From the NCBI RefSeq assembly GCF_001598055.1, contig NZ_CP014845.1, positions 1,426,001-1,490,000 on the forward strand: a stretch of DNA of 64,000 nucleotides, given 5' to 3'. This stretch comes from Cupriavidus nantongensis. GTDB lineage: Bacteria > Pseudomonadota > Gammaproteobacteria > Burkholderiales > Burkholderiaceae. The notes beneath the pieces were generated by a model. That model searched no databases, had not been told where the DNA came from, and saw only the letters and a program-made list of their open reading frames with translations. A program made the translations under genes and the position numbers. This document shows positions 35,801 to 44,357 of this stretch, piece after piece (the stretch's first letter is position 1; every line of letters starts with the position of its first letter).

Positions 35801-36474
35801 TCGATCTCGACCGAGGCGGTCGACTCGACCACGTCGGTGACGCACTTCATCGCCACCCACAGGCCCGAATAGCGGCTCATGGCCCAGCCGTGCAGGCCGT
35901 AGTCCAGGTATTCCTGCACGTTGGCGGGGTACAGCACCGGGATGCCGGCCGCCTGCAGCACATGCTCGGACTGGTGCGCCACGGTTGAGGACTTGGCGGC
36001 ATGGTCGTCGCCGGCCAGCAGCAGCACGCCGCCGTGCTTCGACGAACCCGCCGAGTTGGCATGCTTGAGCACGTCGATGGAGCGGTCGACGCCGGGCCCC
36101 TTGCCATACCACATCGAAAACACGCCATCGCGCCTGGCGCCGGGGAACAGGTTGACCTGCTGGCTGCCCCACACCGCGGTGGCGGCCAGGTCTTCGTTGA
36201 CGCCCGGCTGGAACACCACGTCGCTGGCCGCGAGATGCTGCTTGGCCTTCCACAGCGCCTGGTCGACGCCCCCCAGCGGCGAGCCGCGGTAGCCCGAGAT
36301 AAAGCCCGCGGTATTGAGCCCGGCGGCGCGGTCGCGCGCCTTCTGCAGCATCGGCAGGCGCACCAGCGCCTGCACGCCGCTCAGGTAGACGCGGCCCTGG
36401 TCCAGGGTGTACTTGTCGTCCAGGCTGGCGCTGGCCAGGGCTTCCAGCAAGGCGGGATTGAGCGGGGCATTCAC
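32896..36474 (-). CDS. Single-chain indolepyruvate ferredoxin oxidoreductase
   Basis: This 1,192-residue enzyme fuses all parts of a 2-oxoacid:ferredoxin oxidoreductase. The N-terminal pyrimidine-binding part has GFISGYRGSPLGGVDQAL. The TPP part has WFCSGCPHNTST and FANLGDGTYFHSGLLAIRAS. The iron-sulfur part is CEGCGDCSAKSNC with SSCNKDFSCVNGFCPSF, and the gamma domain has VTGVGGTGVVTIGGLLGMA. Such enzymes oxidatively decarboxylate aryl-pyruvates (from aromatic amino acids) to acyl-CoA. The divergent LysR gene starts 131 bases away and is the likely regulator. Confidence 0.92.
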   Translation of the reverse strand: MNAPLNPALLEALASASLDDKYTLDQGRVYLSGVQALVRLPMLQKARDRAAGLNTAGFISGYRGSPLGGVDQALWKAKQHLAASDVVFQPGVNEDLAATAVWGSQQVNLFPGARRDGVFSMWYGKGPGVDRSIDVLKHANSAGSSKHGGVLLLAGDDHAAKSSTVAHQSEHVLQAAGIPVLYPANVQEYLDYGLHGWAMSRYSGLWVAMKCVTDVVESTASVEIDPSRVQVALPQDFAMPAGGLNIRWPDSPLEQEARLLDHKWYAALAYVRANRLNRVVLDSPNARFGIMTAGKAYLDVRQALVDLGLDDDTCARIGIRVYKVGCVWPLEAHGAREFATGLEEILVVEEKRQILEYALKEELYNWREDVRPKVFGKFDQRGNDGGEWSVPRGDWLLPAHYELSPALIAKAIARRLERFDLPAEVPTRIAARVALIEAKEREAAQPRIAVERKPWFCSGCPHNTSTRVPEGSRALAGIGCHYMTLWMDRNTETFSQMGGEGVAWTGQMHFTDDKHVFANLGDGTYFHSGLLAIRASIAARANITYKILFNDAVAMTGGQPIDGVLTVPQIAHQVLAEGAKKLVVVTDEPAKYGDGAMLPSGVAVLHRDQLDAVQLELRDTEGVTILIYDQTCATEKRRRRKRGTYPDPAKRAFINDAVCEGCGDCSAKSNCLSVEPLETELGTKRRINQSSCNKDFSCVNGFCPSFVTAEGAQVRKPAAAAGKGSGADFAALPQPLLPALERPYGVLVTGVGGTGVVTIGGLLGMASHLERKGVTVLDMAGLAQKGGAVISHVQIASAPDHLHATRIATGEARLVIGGDAIVSASAEVLSKVRHGLTAAVVNSANTPTAEFIKNPKWKFPGASAEQDLRASVGEACAFFDASAWAVTLLADAIYSNPLLLGYAWQKGWIPLQHASLVRAIELNGVSVDKNRLAFEWGRYLAHHGEAAVRALLPGAPVAPAAASAQVVAMPQTLDALIRKREAMLTDYQNAAYAARYRDAVARIRAAEQQLGIDRKLPLTEAVARNLAKLMAYKDEYEVARLYTDPAFLDKLRAQFEGEPGRDYQLNFWLAPPLLARTDAKGHLLKRRFGPRTMTAFRLLARLKGLRGTALDVFGKTAERRAERALVSDYLAMVEEFAGSLSADNVDTALALAALPDDIRGYGHVKEASMAAAAVRREALLAQYRGAARRDAA

Positions 36475-36575
36475 GATGTGGGTCTCCGGTGCTTTGTTCT
36501 GGGTGCTTTTTTTGCTGTCCGGAGCAGTGTAGGAATGGCCGCGTTCATCGTAAAATCATCAATTCCAACACCTGA

Positions 36576-36592
36576 TATCTGCAAAACGGATA
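36576..36592. promoter_or_regulatory. Putative LysR-type operator between the oxidoreductase and its LysR gene
   Basis: TATCTGCAAAACGGATA is an imperfect dyad (TATC.G / C.GATA) with T-N11-A character. It lies in the 131-base divergent promoter region, 14 bases before the LysR start. Binding is inferred. Confidence 0.5.
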
Positions 36593-36605
36593 CCTCGGAG
36601 ACACC

Positions 36606-37541
36606 ATGTTCAAGGCGCGCGAAGGGTCGGAAAGGCTGGCCAAGGAAGTCACGCTGCGGCAGTTCCGCTATTTCGTCGCGGCGGCGGAAACCGGGCAGTT
36701 CTCGATGGCGGCGACCGCCGAGCACGTGTCGCAGTCGGCGGTGACCAATGCCGTGCTGGCGCTGGAGCAGCGCCTGGGCGTGCGCCTGTTCGAGCGGCGG
36801 CCGCACGGGGTGACACTGACGGCCGAAGGCCATCTGTTCTTCCAGCATGCGCGCCAGATCCTGGACTCGGTCGAAGACGCGCTGCGCGAGCCGCGCTTCC
36901 AGGTGCACGGGCTGCAGGGCAGCGTGCGGCTGGCGGCGTCATATACGGTATTGGGATACTTCCTGCCAGGATTGCTGGCGCGCTTCCGCACCAACTATCC
37001 GGATATCGAACTGGACCTGCTCGACATGGACCGCCCCGACATCGAGCGCGCCGTGCTGGCGGGCGAGATCGAGTTCGGCATCGCGCTGCTGTCCAACCTG
37101 GAGAAACCCCAGCGCTTCCAGCGCCATACGCTGATGCGGTCGCGGCGCCAGCTATGGACCTCGGCCAGCCATCCGCTGCTGGAGGTGGAGCGGCCTTCGC
37201 TGCGCGATATCGCGGCGTATCCGTACCTGCTCATCACCGTCGACGAGGCCGAGGACTCGACCCTGCGCTACTGGCGCAGCCACCGGCTCGCGCCCAATAT
37301 CGCCTTCCGCACCGGCTCGATGGAAGCGCTGCGCGGGCTGGTGGCGCATGGCTTCGGCGTCACCGTGCTGTCCGACATGGTGTATCGGCCCTGGTCGCTG
37401 GAAGGCAAGCAGATCGAAGCCCGGCCGATTGCCAATGCGGTACCCGACATGGAGGTCGGCATGCTGTGGCAGCCTGGCCGCAAGCTGGGCAAACCCGCCG
37501 ATGCGCTGCGCGAATTCCTGATCCACGCTTGCGGCAGCTGA
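36606..37541 (+). CDS. LysR-family regulator divergent from indolepyruvate ferredoxin oxidoreductase
   Basis: The 311-residue protein has the HTH at about 15-75 (LRQFRYFVAAAETGQFSMAATAEHVSQSAVTNAVLALEQRLG) and a LysR substrate domain starting VRLAASYTVLGYFLPGLLARF. A CGGAG ribosome site lies seven bases before the ATG. Its orientation, back to back with the oxidoreductase gene, suggests it controls that gene in response to an aromatic keto acid or relative; the effector is not known. Confidence 0.88.
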   Translation: MFKAREGSERLAKEVTLRQFRYFVAAAETGQFSMAATAEHVSQSAVTNAVLALEQRLGVRLFERRPHGVTLTAEGHLFFQHARQILDSVEDALREPRFQVHGLQGSVRLAASYTVLGYFLPGLLARFRTNYPDIELDLLDMDRPDIERAVLAGEIEFGIALLSNLEKPQRFQRHTLMRSRRQLWTSASHPLLEVERPSLRDIAAYPYLLITVDEAEDSTLRYWRSHRLAPNIAFRTGSMEALRGLVAHGFGVTVLSDMVYRPWSLEGKQIEARPIANAVPDMEVGMLWQPGRKLGKPADALREFLIHACGS

Positions 37542-37559
37542 AGCGCGCAAGCGTGTGGC

Positions 37560-37579
37560 GGGCCGGCTTGCCCCGGCCC
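37560..37579. terminator. Hairpin between converging LysR and Bug genes
   Basis: GGGCCGG and CCGGCCC flank a six-base loop (CTTGCC). There is no T-run. Its place between two stop codons 45 bases apart makes a bidirectional terminator likely. Confidence 0.45.
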
Positions 37580-37586
37580 GGAGCCC

Positions 37587-38573
37587 TTAGTTCAGCGTGG
37601 CGCCAGCCTGCTTTACGATGCGCGCATGCTTGTCCAGCTCGCTCCTGAAGAACGGCACCGCCGCGTCGGCGCCGGTGCCCGTCACCACCAGCCCTTGCGC
37701 CGACAGTTGCTCTTGCACCTCGCGTTCGCGCAGCGTGGCCTGGATCTTCGCCTGCAGGTCCTGCACACCAGGCTTCGGCATGCCCGCGGGACCGACGATC
37801 GCCAGCCACGCGTCGAAGCTGTAGCGCGGCACGCCCGATTCCGCCAGCGTTGGCACCTCCGGCAGCGCCGGCACCCGCTGCGCGGTGGACACGGCGATCG
37901 CCCGCAGCTTGCCCGCCTTGATCAGCGGCAGCACCGCCGGCACGGTCAGGAAGCCCATCTGCACCTGGCCGCCGACCAGGTCGGTGGTGTAGTTGCCGGC
38001 CCCTTTGTACGGCACGTGGCGGATGTCCACCCTGGCCTCGCTGGCCAGCAGCTGGCCGGCCAGGTGCAGCACCGTGCCGTTGCCCGACGAGCCGTAGTTC
38101 AGTTCGCCCGGCTTCGACTTCAGCAGCGCGAGCAGTTCCCTGGTGTTGTGCGCGCTCACCGCGGGATTGACCACCAGCACCAGCGGCAGCGTGCCGATCA
38201 CGGTGATCGGCGTGATGTCCTGCAGCGCGTCATACGGCAGGCTCTTGTAGATAAACGGGTTGATGACGTGGTTCGACGAGATCAGGCCCAGCGTCGAACC
38301 GTCTTTCGGCGCGCGCACGATCTGCTGGGTGCCCGGCACGCCGCCGGCGCCGGCGATATTCTCGACCACCACCGACTGGCCCAGCTGCTTGCCCAGCGGC
38401 TGGCTCAGCGCGCGGGCCACGGCATCGGCCTGTGAGCCGGGCTGGGTCGGCACGATCAGCCTGAGCGGCTTGCCGTCCTGCGCATGGGCTGGAACGGCCT
38501 GGCCGCCAAGCATTGCCAGCGTGGTCAGGGCCGCAAGCGCCTTGCACGCCTGTCGAAACAGCGAGGTCTGCAT
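37587..38573 (-). CDS. Bug/TctC-family periplasmic substrate-binding receptor
   Basis: The 328-residue protein starts MQTSLFRQACKALAALTTLA and has a signal peptide cut near AHAQDGK. Bug-family segments are RLIVPTQPGSQADAVARAL, VVVENIAGAGGVPGTQQIVRA, LNYGSSGNGTVLHLAGQLL and VRHVPYKGAGNYTTDLVGGQVQ-like stretches. Receptors of this type bind carboxylates, often for tripartite tricarboxylate transport, but no tctA/tctB membrane genes are in the window. The neighbouring LysR gene (38690-39601) on the same strand may regulate it. An in-frame upstream extension lacks a leader and is not used. Confidence 0.88.
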   Translation of the reverse strand: MQTSLFRQACKALAALTTLAMLGGQAVPAHAQDGKPLRLIVPTQPGSQADAVARALSQPLGKQLGQSVVVENIAGAGGVPGTQQIVRAPKDGSTLGLISSNHVINPFIYKSLPYDALQDITPITVIGTLPLVLVVNPAVSAHNTRELLALLKSKPGELNYGSSGNGTVLHLAGQLLASEARVDIRHVPYKGAGNYTTDLVGGQVQMGFLTVPAVLPLIKAGKLRAIAVSTAQRVPALPEVPTLAESGVPRYSFDAWLAIVGPAGMPKPGVQDLQAKIQATLREREVQEQLSAQGLVVTGTGADAAVPFFRSELDKHARIVKQAGATLN

Positions 38574-38689
38574 GGTTTGTCTCCGTGGGTCGAATCGACC
38601 GTCAATCGCACCGTGGACGGTGGCTTTGGCACGGAGTGTAGGGTTGCGACGCCGCGGTGGCCGAGTGCTAATCCGCTGCACCGGGTATC

Positions 38690-39601
38690 TCAGCCCGGCA
38701 TAGCGTCGGTTCCCGCCTTTGGCTGCAGCGCCTCGATCATCGCGGCAATCGCCCGCAGCCGCGGCTGCTTGTATGGTGCATAGATGCGCAGCTGGCGCTG
38801 GCGCCACGGTTCATCCAGCGGCACGCGCACAAAGCGCCGCGTTCCGGCATAGGCCGCTCCGGCACTGGCCGGCAGCACCGCGATGCCCAGCCCCGCCTCC
38901 ACCATGCGGCAGGCGGCCTCGAAACTGGAGACCGCCACGCCCTGGTTGAACGGCAGCCGCAGGTTGGCCGCCTGCTCGCGCAGGTCCTGGTCGAGCGCGC
39001 CGCCCGGCTGCACCACCACCAGCGGATGTTCCAGCACCTCGGCATAGCGCATGCGCTTGCGCCGGGCCAGCGCATGCGACGACGGCACCACCACATTGAG
39101 CGGATCGCTGCCAAAGGCCCACGATTCCAGCCCGCCCGGCGTCTTGGCCGCGACGCCGATGCCGACGTCGGCGCGGTCATCCAGGCAGGCACGTAGTGTT
39201 TCCGCAGTCGAGCGCTCATACAGCGCGATCTCGACCAGCGGATGCGCCGCCTTGAACGCATGCAGGCGCTCCGGCAAGAAACCGATGATCGCCGACGGGC
39301 TGGCCGACACCCGCACCACGCCGGCGACCCGGTCACCCAGATCCTGCACCTCGCGCGCAAAGCTGGCGATGTCCTCGTTCAGCTTGCGGCCCAGTTCCAG
39401 CGCGCGGGCGCCGGCATCGGTCAGCACCACGCCGGCGGGCGAGCGCACGAACAGCACCACCCCCAGGCTGCGCTCCAGCTCCGCGATGCGCCGGCTCAGC
39501 GCCGATTGCGCGATATGCTCGGTTTCGGCCGCGCGCTTGATCGAGCCCTCGCGGGCCGCGGCCAGGAACAGCTGGATATTGACGGGATCGATTCGGTGCA
39601 T
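38690..39601 (-). CDS. LysR-family regulator divergent from the aconitase-like gene
   Basis: The 303-residue protein starts MHRIDPVNIQLFLAAAREGSIKRAAETEHIAQSALSRRIAELE, a standard LysR HTH, then VRVSASPSAIIGFLPERLHAFKAAHP. It lies 183 bases from the divergent aconitase-family gene and 116 bases upstream of a Bug receptor gene on its own strand. The likely regulon is hydratase plus receptor, which would link uptake and use of a small di- or tricarboxylate. Confidence 0.88.
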   Translation of the reverse strand: MHRIDPVNIQLFLAAAREGSIKRAAETEHIAQSALSRRIAELERSLGVVLFVRSPAGVVLTDAGARALELGRKLNEDIASFAREVQDLGDRVAGVVRVSASPSAIIGFLPERLHAFKAAHPLVEIALYERSTAETLRACLDDRADVGIGVAAKTPGGLESWAFGSDPLNVVVPSSHALARRKRMRYAEVLEHPLVVVQPGGALDQDLREQAANLRLPFNQGVAVSSFEAACRMVEAGLGIAVLPASAGAAYAGTRRFVRVPLDEPWRQRQLRIYAPYKQPRLRAIAAMIEALQPKAGTDAMPG

Positions 39602-39784
39602 GGGTCAGTGCGCCCGCGTGGGCAGGCCGGAATGTCGCCCGATACTAACCTTGCGGCGGGCGTCGCGCATGATCTACGGGTTTACCCGGATATGCCTGGC
39701 GCAGATAGCCGCGATGCCGCATCAGCGCTTCGTTCGCGCGCGCAGGGCCGGTAGAGTTGCGCCGAAATGCCTTCGGAGACCTGC

Positions 39785-41761
39785 ATGAGCGCCATCGCGG
39801 CCACGGCCCGCATCCTGTTCCTTGCCGACTCGGCGTCGGCCATGACGGCACAGCTGCAGGGGCAGCCGATGACGCTGGCCACCGCCGGCGCGTTGCGCGA
39901 CGACGTTTCGACGGACGAAATCACGCCGGTGCCGATCCTGACGCACTATGACGACGCGCTCGGCCGCTTTCCCTATACCGGCTACAAGGTCGAAGGCGTG
40001 TGCCCGGTCCATGCCGGCGCGATCCGCGACGGCGGCTTTGCCGTGACCGTTGCCGGCAACCGCTACGGCAAGGGTTCGTCGCGCGAGCATAGTCCGGCGG
40101 CGGAGAAGCTGGCCGGCATCCGCCTCGTCATCGCCCGCAGCTTTGAGCGCATCTATCGCCAGAATGCCGACAACATCGGCCTGTTCACCTCGACCGACTT
40201 CAGCCTGCTCGCCCGGCTGGAGCAAGGCGAGCCCATCGACGCGGACACGCTGGTGGCCGGACGCGACGCCCTCGCCGCCGCCATCCTGCGGCATGGCGGG
40301 CTGCTCAGGTTCGGCCAGGCGTACCTGAGCGACGTGGAACCCGCGCCGTCCGGACTCCCCACCGGCCCGCAGACCCTGTTCGAAAAAATCGTGCAGCGGC
40401 ATCTGCTGGCCACGCCGGTGACGCCGGAGCGCGCGGTCGCGGGCGACGGCATTTTCGTGCGGGCCGACTGGCGCTTTATCCACGAGTACTACACCGGCAT
40501 GTGCGCCCACATGCTGCACGCGGCGTTCGGCAAGCCGCTGCAGCTCAGGGATGCGGACCGCATCGTGGTGTTCGAGGACCACACCTCGTATGTCGGCGAA
40601 AGCCCGGCCCACGTGCGCGGCGGCCTGGTCGACAACGTCGCCCGCATGTGCGCGGCGCAACGCGACTTCGTGCGCGACTACCAGCTGCGGTGCCATCGCA
40701 CGCTGACCGAGGACGAGTCCCGCGGGGCCGCGGTCGCCCGGGCGGCCGGCATCTCGCACGCCATGATGGCCGAGCGCTATGCCCTGCCCGGGCAAGTCGT
40801 GGTCGGCACCGATTCCCACACCCCGCACAGCGGCGCGCTGGGCTGCGTGGCGTTCGGCGTCGGCACCACCGACATGGCCAATGCCTTCGTGACCGGCGCG
40901 GTGCGCATGACCCTGCCGCAATGCATCCGGGTGCGCCTGGATGGCGCGCTGGCGCCGGGCGTCACCGCCAAGGACGTGGTGCTGCATCTTCTGGCCCGGG
41001 CCGACATCAAGGCCGGCGCGGGCGTCGGCAAGGTGTTCGAGTTCACCGGCCCGGTGGTCGGCGCGATGTCGATCGACGAGCGCGCCACGCTGACCAATAT
41101 GTGCGCCGAGCTGGGCGGCTTCACCGGCATCGTCGCGCCCGATGCGCAGACCGTGCGCTTCCTGAAGGAACGGCGCGGCATCGATTTCGAGATCGAGCCC
41201 TGGATGCGCAGCGACGACGGCGCCGCGTTCGCCGCCACGCTCGACATCGACTGCGGCACGCTCGAACCCATGGTGGCCCGCCCCGGCGATCCGGGCAACG
41301 GCATGCCGCTCGCCGCGCTGACGCAGCGGGTGCCGGTGGACATTGCCTACGGCGGCTCCTGCACGGCGGGCAAGCGCGAAGACTTCGACCGATACCACGA
41401 GGTGCTGCACTGGGCCGTGCAGCGCGGCTTGCGCCTGGCGCCGCAGGTCACGCTCTACCTGCAGTTCGGCACCACCGACGTGCGCGATTATTGCATTCGC
41501 CGGGGCTACCTGGAGACGTTCCAGGCGATTGGCGCGCGCATCCTTCAACCGTCCTGCGGCGCCTGCGCCAACTGCGGACCGGGATCGTCGGAGCGGCCCG
41601 AGCAGGTGACGGTCAGCTCGATCAACCGCAACTTCCCCGGGCGCTCCGGCCCGGGACAGGTCTGGCTGGCCAGCCCGCCAACGGTGGCCGCCAGTGCGAT
41701 CTGCGGGGAGCTGGTGTCGTTCGAGGATTTGCAGCGGCGCCATGCCGCAGGCGCGGCGTAG
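39785..41761 (+). CDS. Aconitase/isopropylmalate dehydratase-family hydratase with swapped domain order
   Basis: The 658-residue protein begins with the swivel (LeuD-like) domain: DVSTDEITPVPILTHYDD and GNRYGKGSSREHSPAAEKLAG with IARSFERIYRQNADNIGL, residues about 40-180. The catalytic (LeuC-like) domain follows: VVGTDSHTPHSGALGCVAFG, DIAYGGSCTAGKREDF and LQPSCGACANCGPG, which supply the three 4Fe-4S cysteines. In aconitase the order is the reverse. The ATG at 39785 has CGGAG eight bases upstream. It should hydrate/dehydrate a hydroxy-acid; the substrate is unknown, with citraconate- or dimethylmalate-type acids as possibilities. Confidence 0.88.
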   Translation: MSAIAATARILFLADSASAMTAQLQGQPMTLATAGALRDDVSTDEITPVPILTHYDDALGRFPYTGYKVEGVCPVHAGAIRDGGFAVTVAGNRYGKGSSREHSPAAEKLAGIRLVIARSFERIYRQNADNIGLFTSTDFSLLARLEQGEPIDADTLVAGRDALAAAILRHGGLLRFGQAYLSDVEPAPSGLPTGPQTLFEKIVQRHLLATPVTPERAVAGDGIFVRADWRFIHEYYTGMCAHMLHAAFGKPLQLRDADRIVVFEDHTSYVGESPAHVRGGLVDNVARMCAAQRDFVRDYQLRCHRTLTEDESRGAAVARAAGISHAMMAERYALPGQVVVGTDSHTPHSGALGCVAFGVGTTDMANAFVTGAVRMTLPQCIRVRLDGALAPGVTAKDVVLHLLARADIKAGAGVGKVFEFTGPVVGAMSIDERATLTNMCAELGGFTGIVAPDAQTVRFLKERRGIDFEIEPWMRSDDGAAFAATLDIDCGTLEPMVARPGDPGNGMPLAALTQRVPVDIAYGGSCTAGKREDFDRYHEVLHWAVQRGLRLAPQVTLYLQFGTTDVRDYCIRRGYLETFQAIGARILQPSCGACANCGPGSSERPEQVTVSSINRNFPGRSGPGQVWLASPPTVAASAICGELVSFEDLQRRHAAGAA

Positions 41762-41794
41762 GCAGACTTCGTCCTGGCGGCACGGCTGGCGGCG

Positions 41795-42907
41795 CTAGCC
41801 AGCCGGCCCCGCATTCGCATAGTCCATGCCGAAGTCCGCCAGGCAGTGCAGGTTCTGCGCCCGGATTGCATCCGTCATGAAGTCGACGAACACGCGGATG
41901 CGCGACGGCAGGTGCTGCCGGCTCAGGTAGCAGAGATAGTGGCCGCGATCGTCCGGCGCATGCCGGCCCAGCGCGGTGACCAGCGCGCCGCGGGCGATCA
42001 GGTCGCACACCTGGTAGCCCGCCATCTGCGCCAGACCCATGCCGTCCAGCACTGCCGCCAGCACCAGGTCGGGGTCGTTGAAGGTCAGCCTTGCGGTGGG
42101 CAGGACCTTGCGCAGGTGCCCGTCGACCTTGAACTCCCATTCCAGCACGCGCGCGCCGCCGACCCGGGTATGGATGCATTCATGCCTGGCAAGATCGTCC
42201 AGTGCCAGCGGCAAGCCGTGCCGCGCGGCATACGCCGGCGACGCGCACACCGCCATCTGCATCGGGATCAGTTGCCTGGCGATGATGCTGGAATCCTCGA
42301 TTCGCCCGTTGCGGAATGCCACATCGATCTTGTCCGCAGTGAAATCCGGCGGGCGGTCGTCCAGCAGCAGGTCGAGCGAGATCTCCGGATAGGCGGCCGA
42401 GAACCGCGTCAGCAGCGGCGCCACCACCTTGCGCCCAAAGCCGGTTGCCGCGCTGATGCGCAGCAGGCCCCTCGGCGGGCCCTGGCGCAGCGCCAGCATA
42501 TCGTTCATGGCTGCGACGATCTGCGCCACGCCCTGGTGGCAGTTCTCGAAGAAGCGCTCGCCCTCGCTGGTCATCCGGGTGGAGCGCGTGGTGCGCAGGA
42601 ACAGCCGCGTGCTCAGTTGCGCTTCCAGCTTCTGCACATTGCGGCTGACCGCGGAGCGGCCGATGCCCAGCCGCTCGCCCGCCCTGGAGAAACTGCCTTC
42701 GGTGGCGACCGCCATGAAGGCAATGATGCCGGCGTAGCTGGCGGCGAAGCTGGCGGAAAGGCCGTCCGCGCGGTCGGGTGCGCCGCGGCGGAAGTCCTGC
42801 CGGGCCTGCTGTTCCCGTTGCAGCGGGCCGGCGGGCTCCATGTCGGCGCCGGCGCGGTTGGCGGGGAATGCCGGACGAAGCTCGGGGACGACGATGTCCA
42901 TGTCCAT
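41795..42907 (-). CDS. LysR-family regulator
   Basis: The HTH is AGIIAFMAVATEGSFSRAGERLGIGRSAVSRNVQKLEAQL, followed by a LysR domain with LLRISAATGFGRKVVAPLLTRF. It is unusual in having about 55 residues before the HTH when started at 42907 (MDMDIVVPELRPAFP). AAAGG precedes that ATG. A start nearer the HTH is possible but no good candidate is visible. It is divergent from the GlxA-type gene with 278 bases between, and converges on the aconitase-like gene. Confidence 0.82.
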   Translation of the reverse strand: MDMDIVVPELRPAFPANRAGADMEPAGPLQREQQARQDFRRGAPDRADGLSASFAASYAGIIAFMAVATEGSFSRAGERLGIGRSAVSRNVQKLEAQLSTRLFLRTTRSTRMTSEGERFFENCHQGVAQIVAAMNDMLALRQGPPRGLLRISAATGFGRKVVAPLLTRFSAAYPEISLDLLLDDRPPDFTADKIDVAFRNGRIEDSSIIARQLIPMQMAVCASPAYAARHGLPLALDDLARHECIHTRVGGARVLEWEFKVDGHLRKVLPTARLTFNDPDLVLAAVLDGMGLAQMAGYQVCDLIARGALVTALGRHAPDDRGHYLCYLSRQHLPSRIRVFVDFMTDAIRAQNLHCLADFGMDYANAGPAG

Positions 42908-43185
42908 GCCTTTCGGCGCAATGCCAGAATTCAGCGCCACATTAGGTGGGGCATAACCATGCCGGGATCTTAATGACACGTAGCGGGCCGGGTAAATGCC
43001 AGATGCCCCTCGATTTCTGCCAGCCGCCCGCCGCGACACCCGACAATGCAGACATGGCGCGGCGCCGGACCTTCACCGCAGCCGCTTCGTGAAGCAGGCG
43101 TCGCACGCCGCGCGACAGCGGCCATCGCGCCTTGCCGCGCAGCGCGCGCCTGGCATAACATCGACCGACTTTCGCGATCCCTGCC

Positions 43186-44214
43186 ATGGCCCCTTCCGCA
43201 TCCGCGCCCGCCGCACACGACTCTGCCCTGCCGTTCGACCACCACCCGCGCGGCCTGCTGTTCGTCGCCTTTCCCGGCATGAGCGTGTTGGACCTCACGG
43301 GCCCGCAGACCGCGTTCTGGGCGGCGTCGCGCTACGCGCGCGAACGCGGCCTGGCCGGCTACCAGATACATCTGGCCAGCGAGCATGGCGGCCTGACCGC
43401 CTCGGCCGAAGGCACGTCCATGGATACCCAGCCGCTTGCGGCCATCGACCTGCGGCGTATCGACACCATTGTCCTGCCCGGCGCACCCGGGATGCTCACC
43501 CTGCTGGACTGCGCCACCTCCCTGGTCGCCTGGTTGAAGCAAGCCGCCGCCCAGGTGCCCCGCGTCGCCTCGGTCTGCAGCGGCGCCTTCCTGCTGGCGC
43601 AGGCGGGCCTGCTCGACGGCAAGCGCGCGGCCACGCACTGGGCCATGCACGACGCGTTCCGCGCGCGCTTTCCCGCGGTCACGCTGGACCAGGATGCCAT
43701 CTTCGTGCGCCAGGACCGGATCTGGACCTCGGCCGGCGTGACCACCGGCATCGACATGGCGCTGGCGCTTGTCGAAGACGACTACGGCCACGACATCTCG
43801 CTGAGCGCGGCGCGGGAACTGGCGGTGTTCATCAAGCGACCCGGCGGCCAGCCCCAGCTCAGCGAAATGCTGCTGACGCAGAGCCGGCAGGTGCCATTGT
43901 TCGAGGCCCTCCATCTCTGGATCGTCGAGAACCTGTCGCGGGAAATCCTGTCGGTGGAGCAACTTGCCGAGCAGGCCGGCATGAGCCCGCGCAACTTTGC
44001 GCGGGTGTACAAGCAGCAGACCGGCCGCACGCCCGCCAAGGGGGTAGAGCATTTCAGGCTGGAAGCCGCACGGCGGCTGCTGCAGGACCCGCACCGGCCG
44101 GTCGACCAGATCGCCAGGCAGTGCGGCTTCGGCAGCGAAGAACGGATGCGACTGACATTCCAGCGCCACCTTGGCATCTCGCCGAGCGCGTACCGCGCCG
44201 GGGTTACCGGCTGA
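43186..44214 (+). CDS. GlxA-type AraC regulator with DJ-1/PfpI domain
   Basis: The 342-residue protein joins a DJ-1/PfpI-like domain (LLFVAFPGMSVLDLTGPQTAFWAA, then DTIVLPGAPG and VASVCSGAFLLAQAGLLDGKRAATHW with the nucleophile-position Cys) to a C-terminal AraC HTH (ILSVEQLAEQAGMSPRNFARVYKQQTGRTP and VDQIARQCGFGSEERMRLTFQRHLGISPSAYR). Such regulators often sense small metabolites. It is followed 143 bases later by the NmrA-like reductase and Ohr genes on the same strand, which are plausible targets. Confidence 0.9.
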   Translation: MAPSASAPAAHDSALPFDHHPRGLLFVAFPGMSVLDLTGPQTAFWAASRYARERGLAGYQIHLASEHGGLTASAEGTSMDTQPLAAIDLRRIDTIVLPGAPGMLTLLDCATSLVAWLKQAAAQVPRVASVCSGAFLLAQAGLLDGKRAATHWAMHDAFRARFPAVTLDQDAIFVRQDRIWTSAGVTTGIDMALALVEDDYGHDISLSAARELAVFIKRPGGQPQLSEMLLTQSRQVPLFEALHLWIVENLSREILSVEQLAEQAGMSPRNFARVYKQQTGRTPAKGVEHFRLEAARRLLQDPHRPVDQIARQCGFGSEERMRLTFQRHLGISPSAYRAGVTG

Positions 44215-44357
44215 AAGCCTCCATCCAGCAGCCTGGCAATTGGTGCCGGACGGGAAACAGCATGCATCCGTCCGCGGCGCTACCGCGCCGAACCTCGTTC
44301 ACCTAGCATGGGACATGGGTCGACGGCCCATCCCTTCCAACCGAACCGAGGTGCGTG

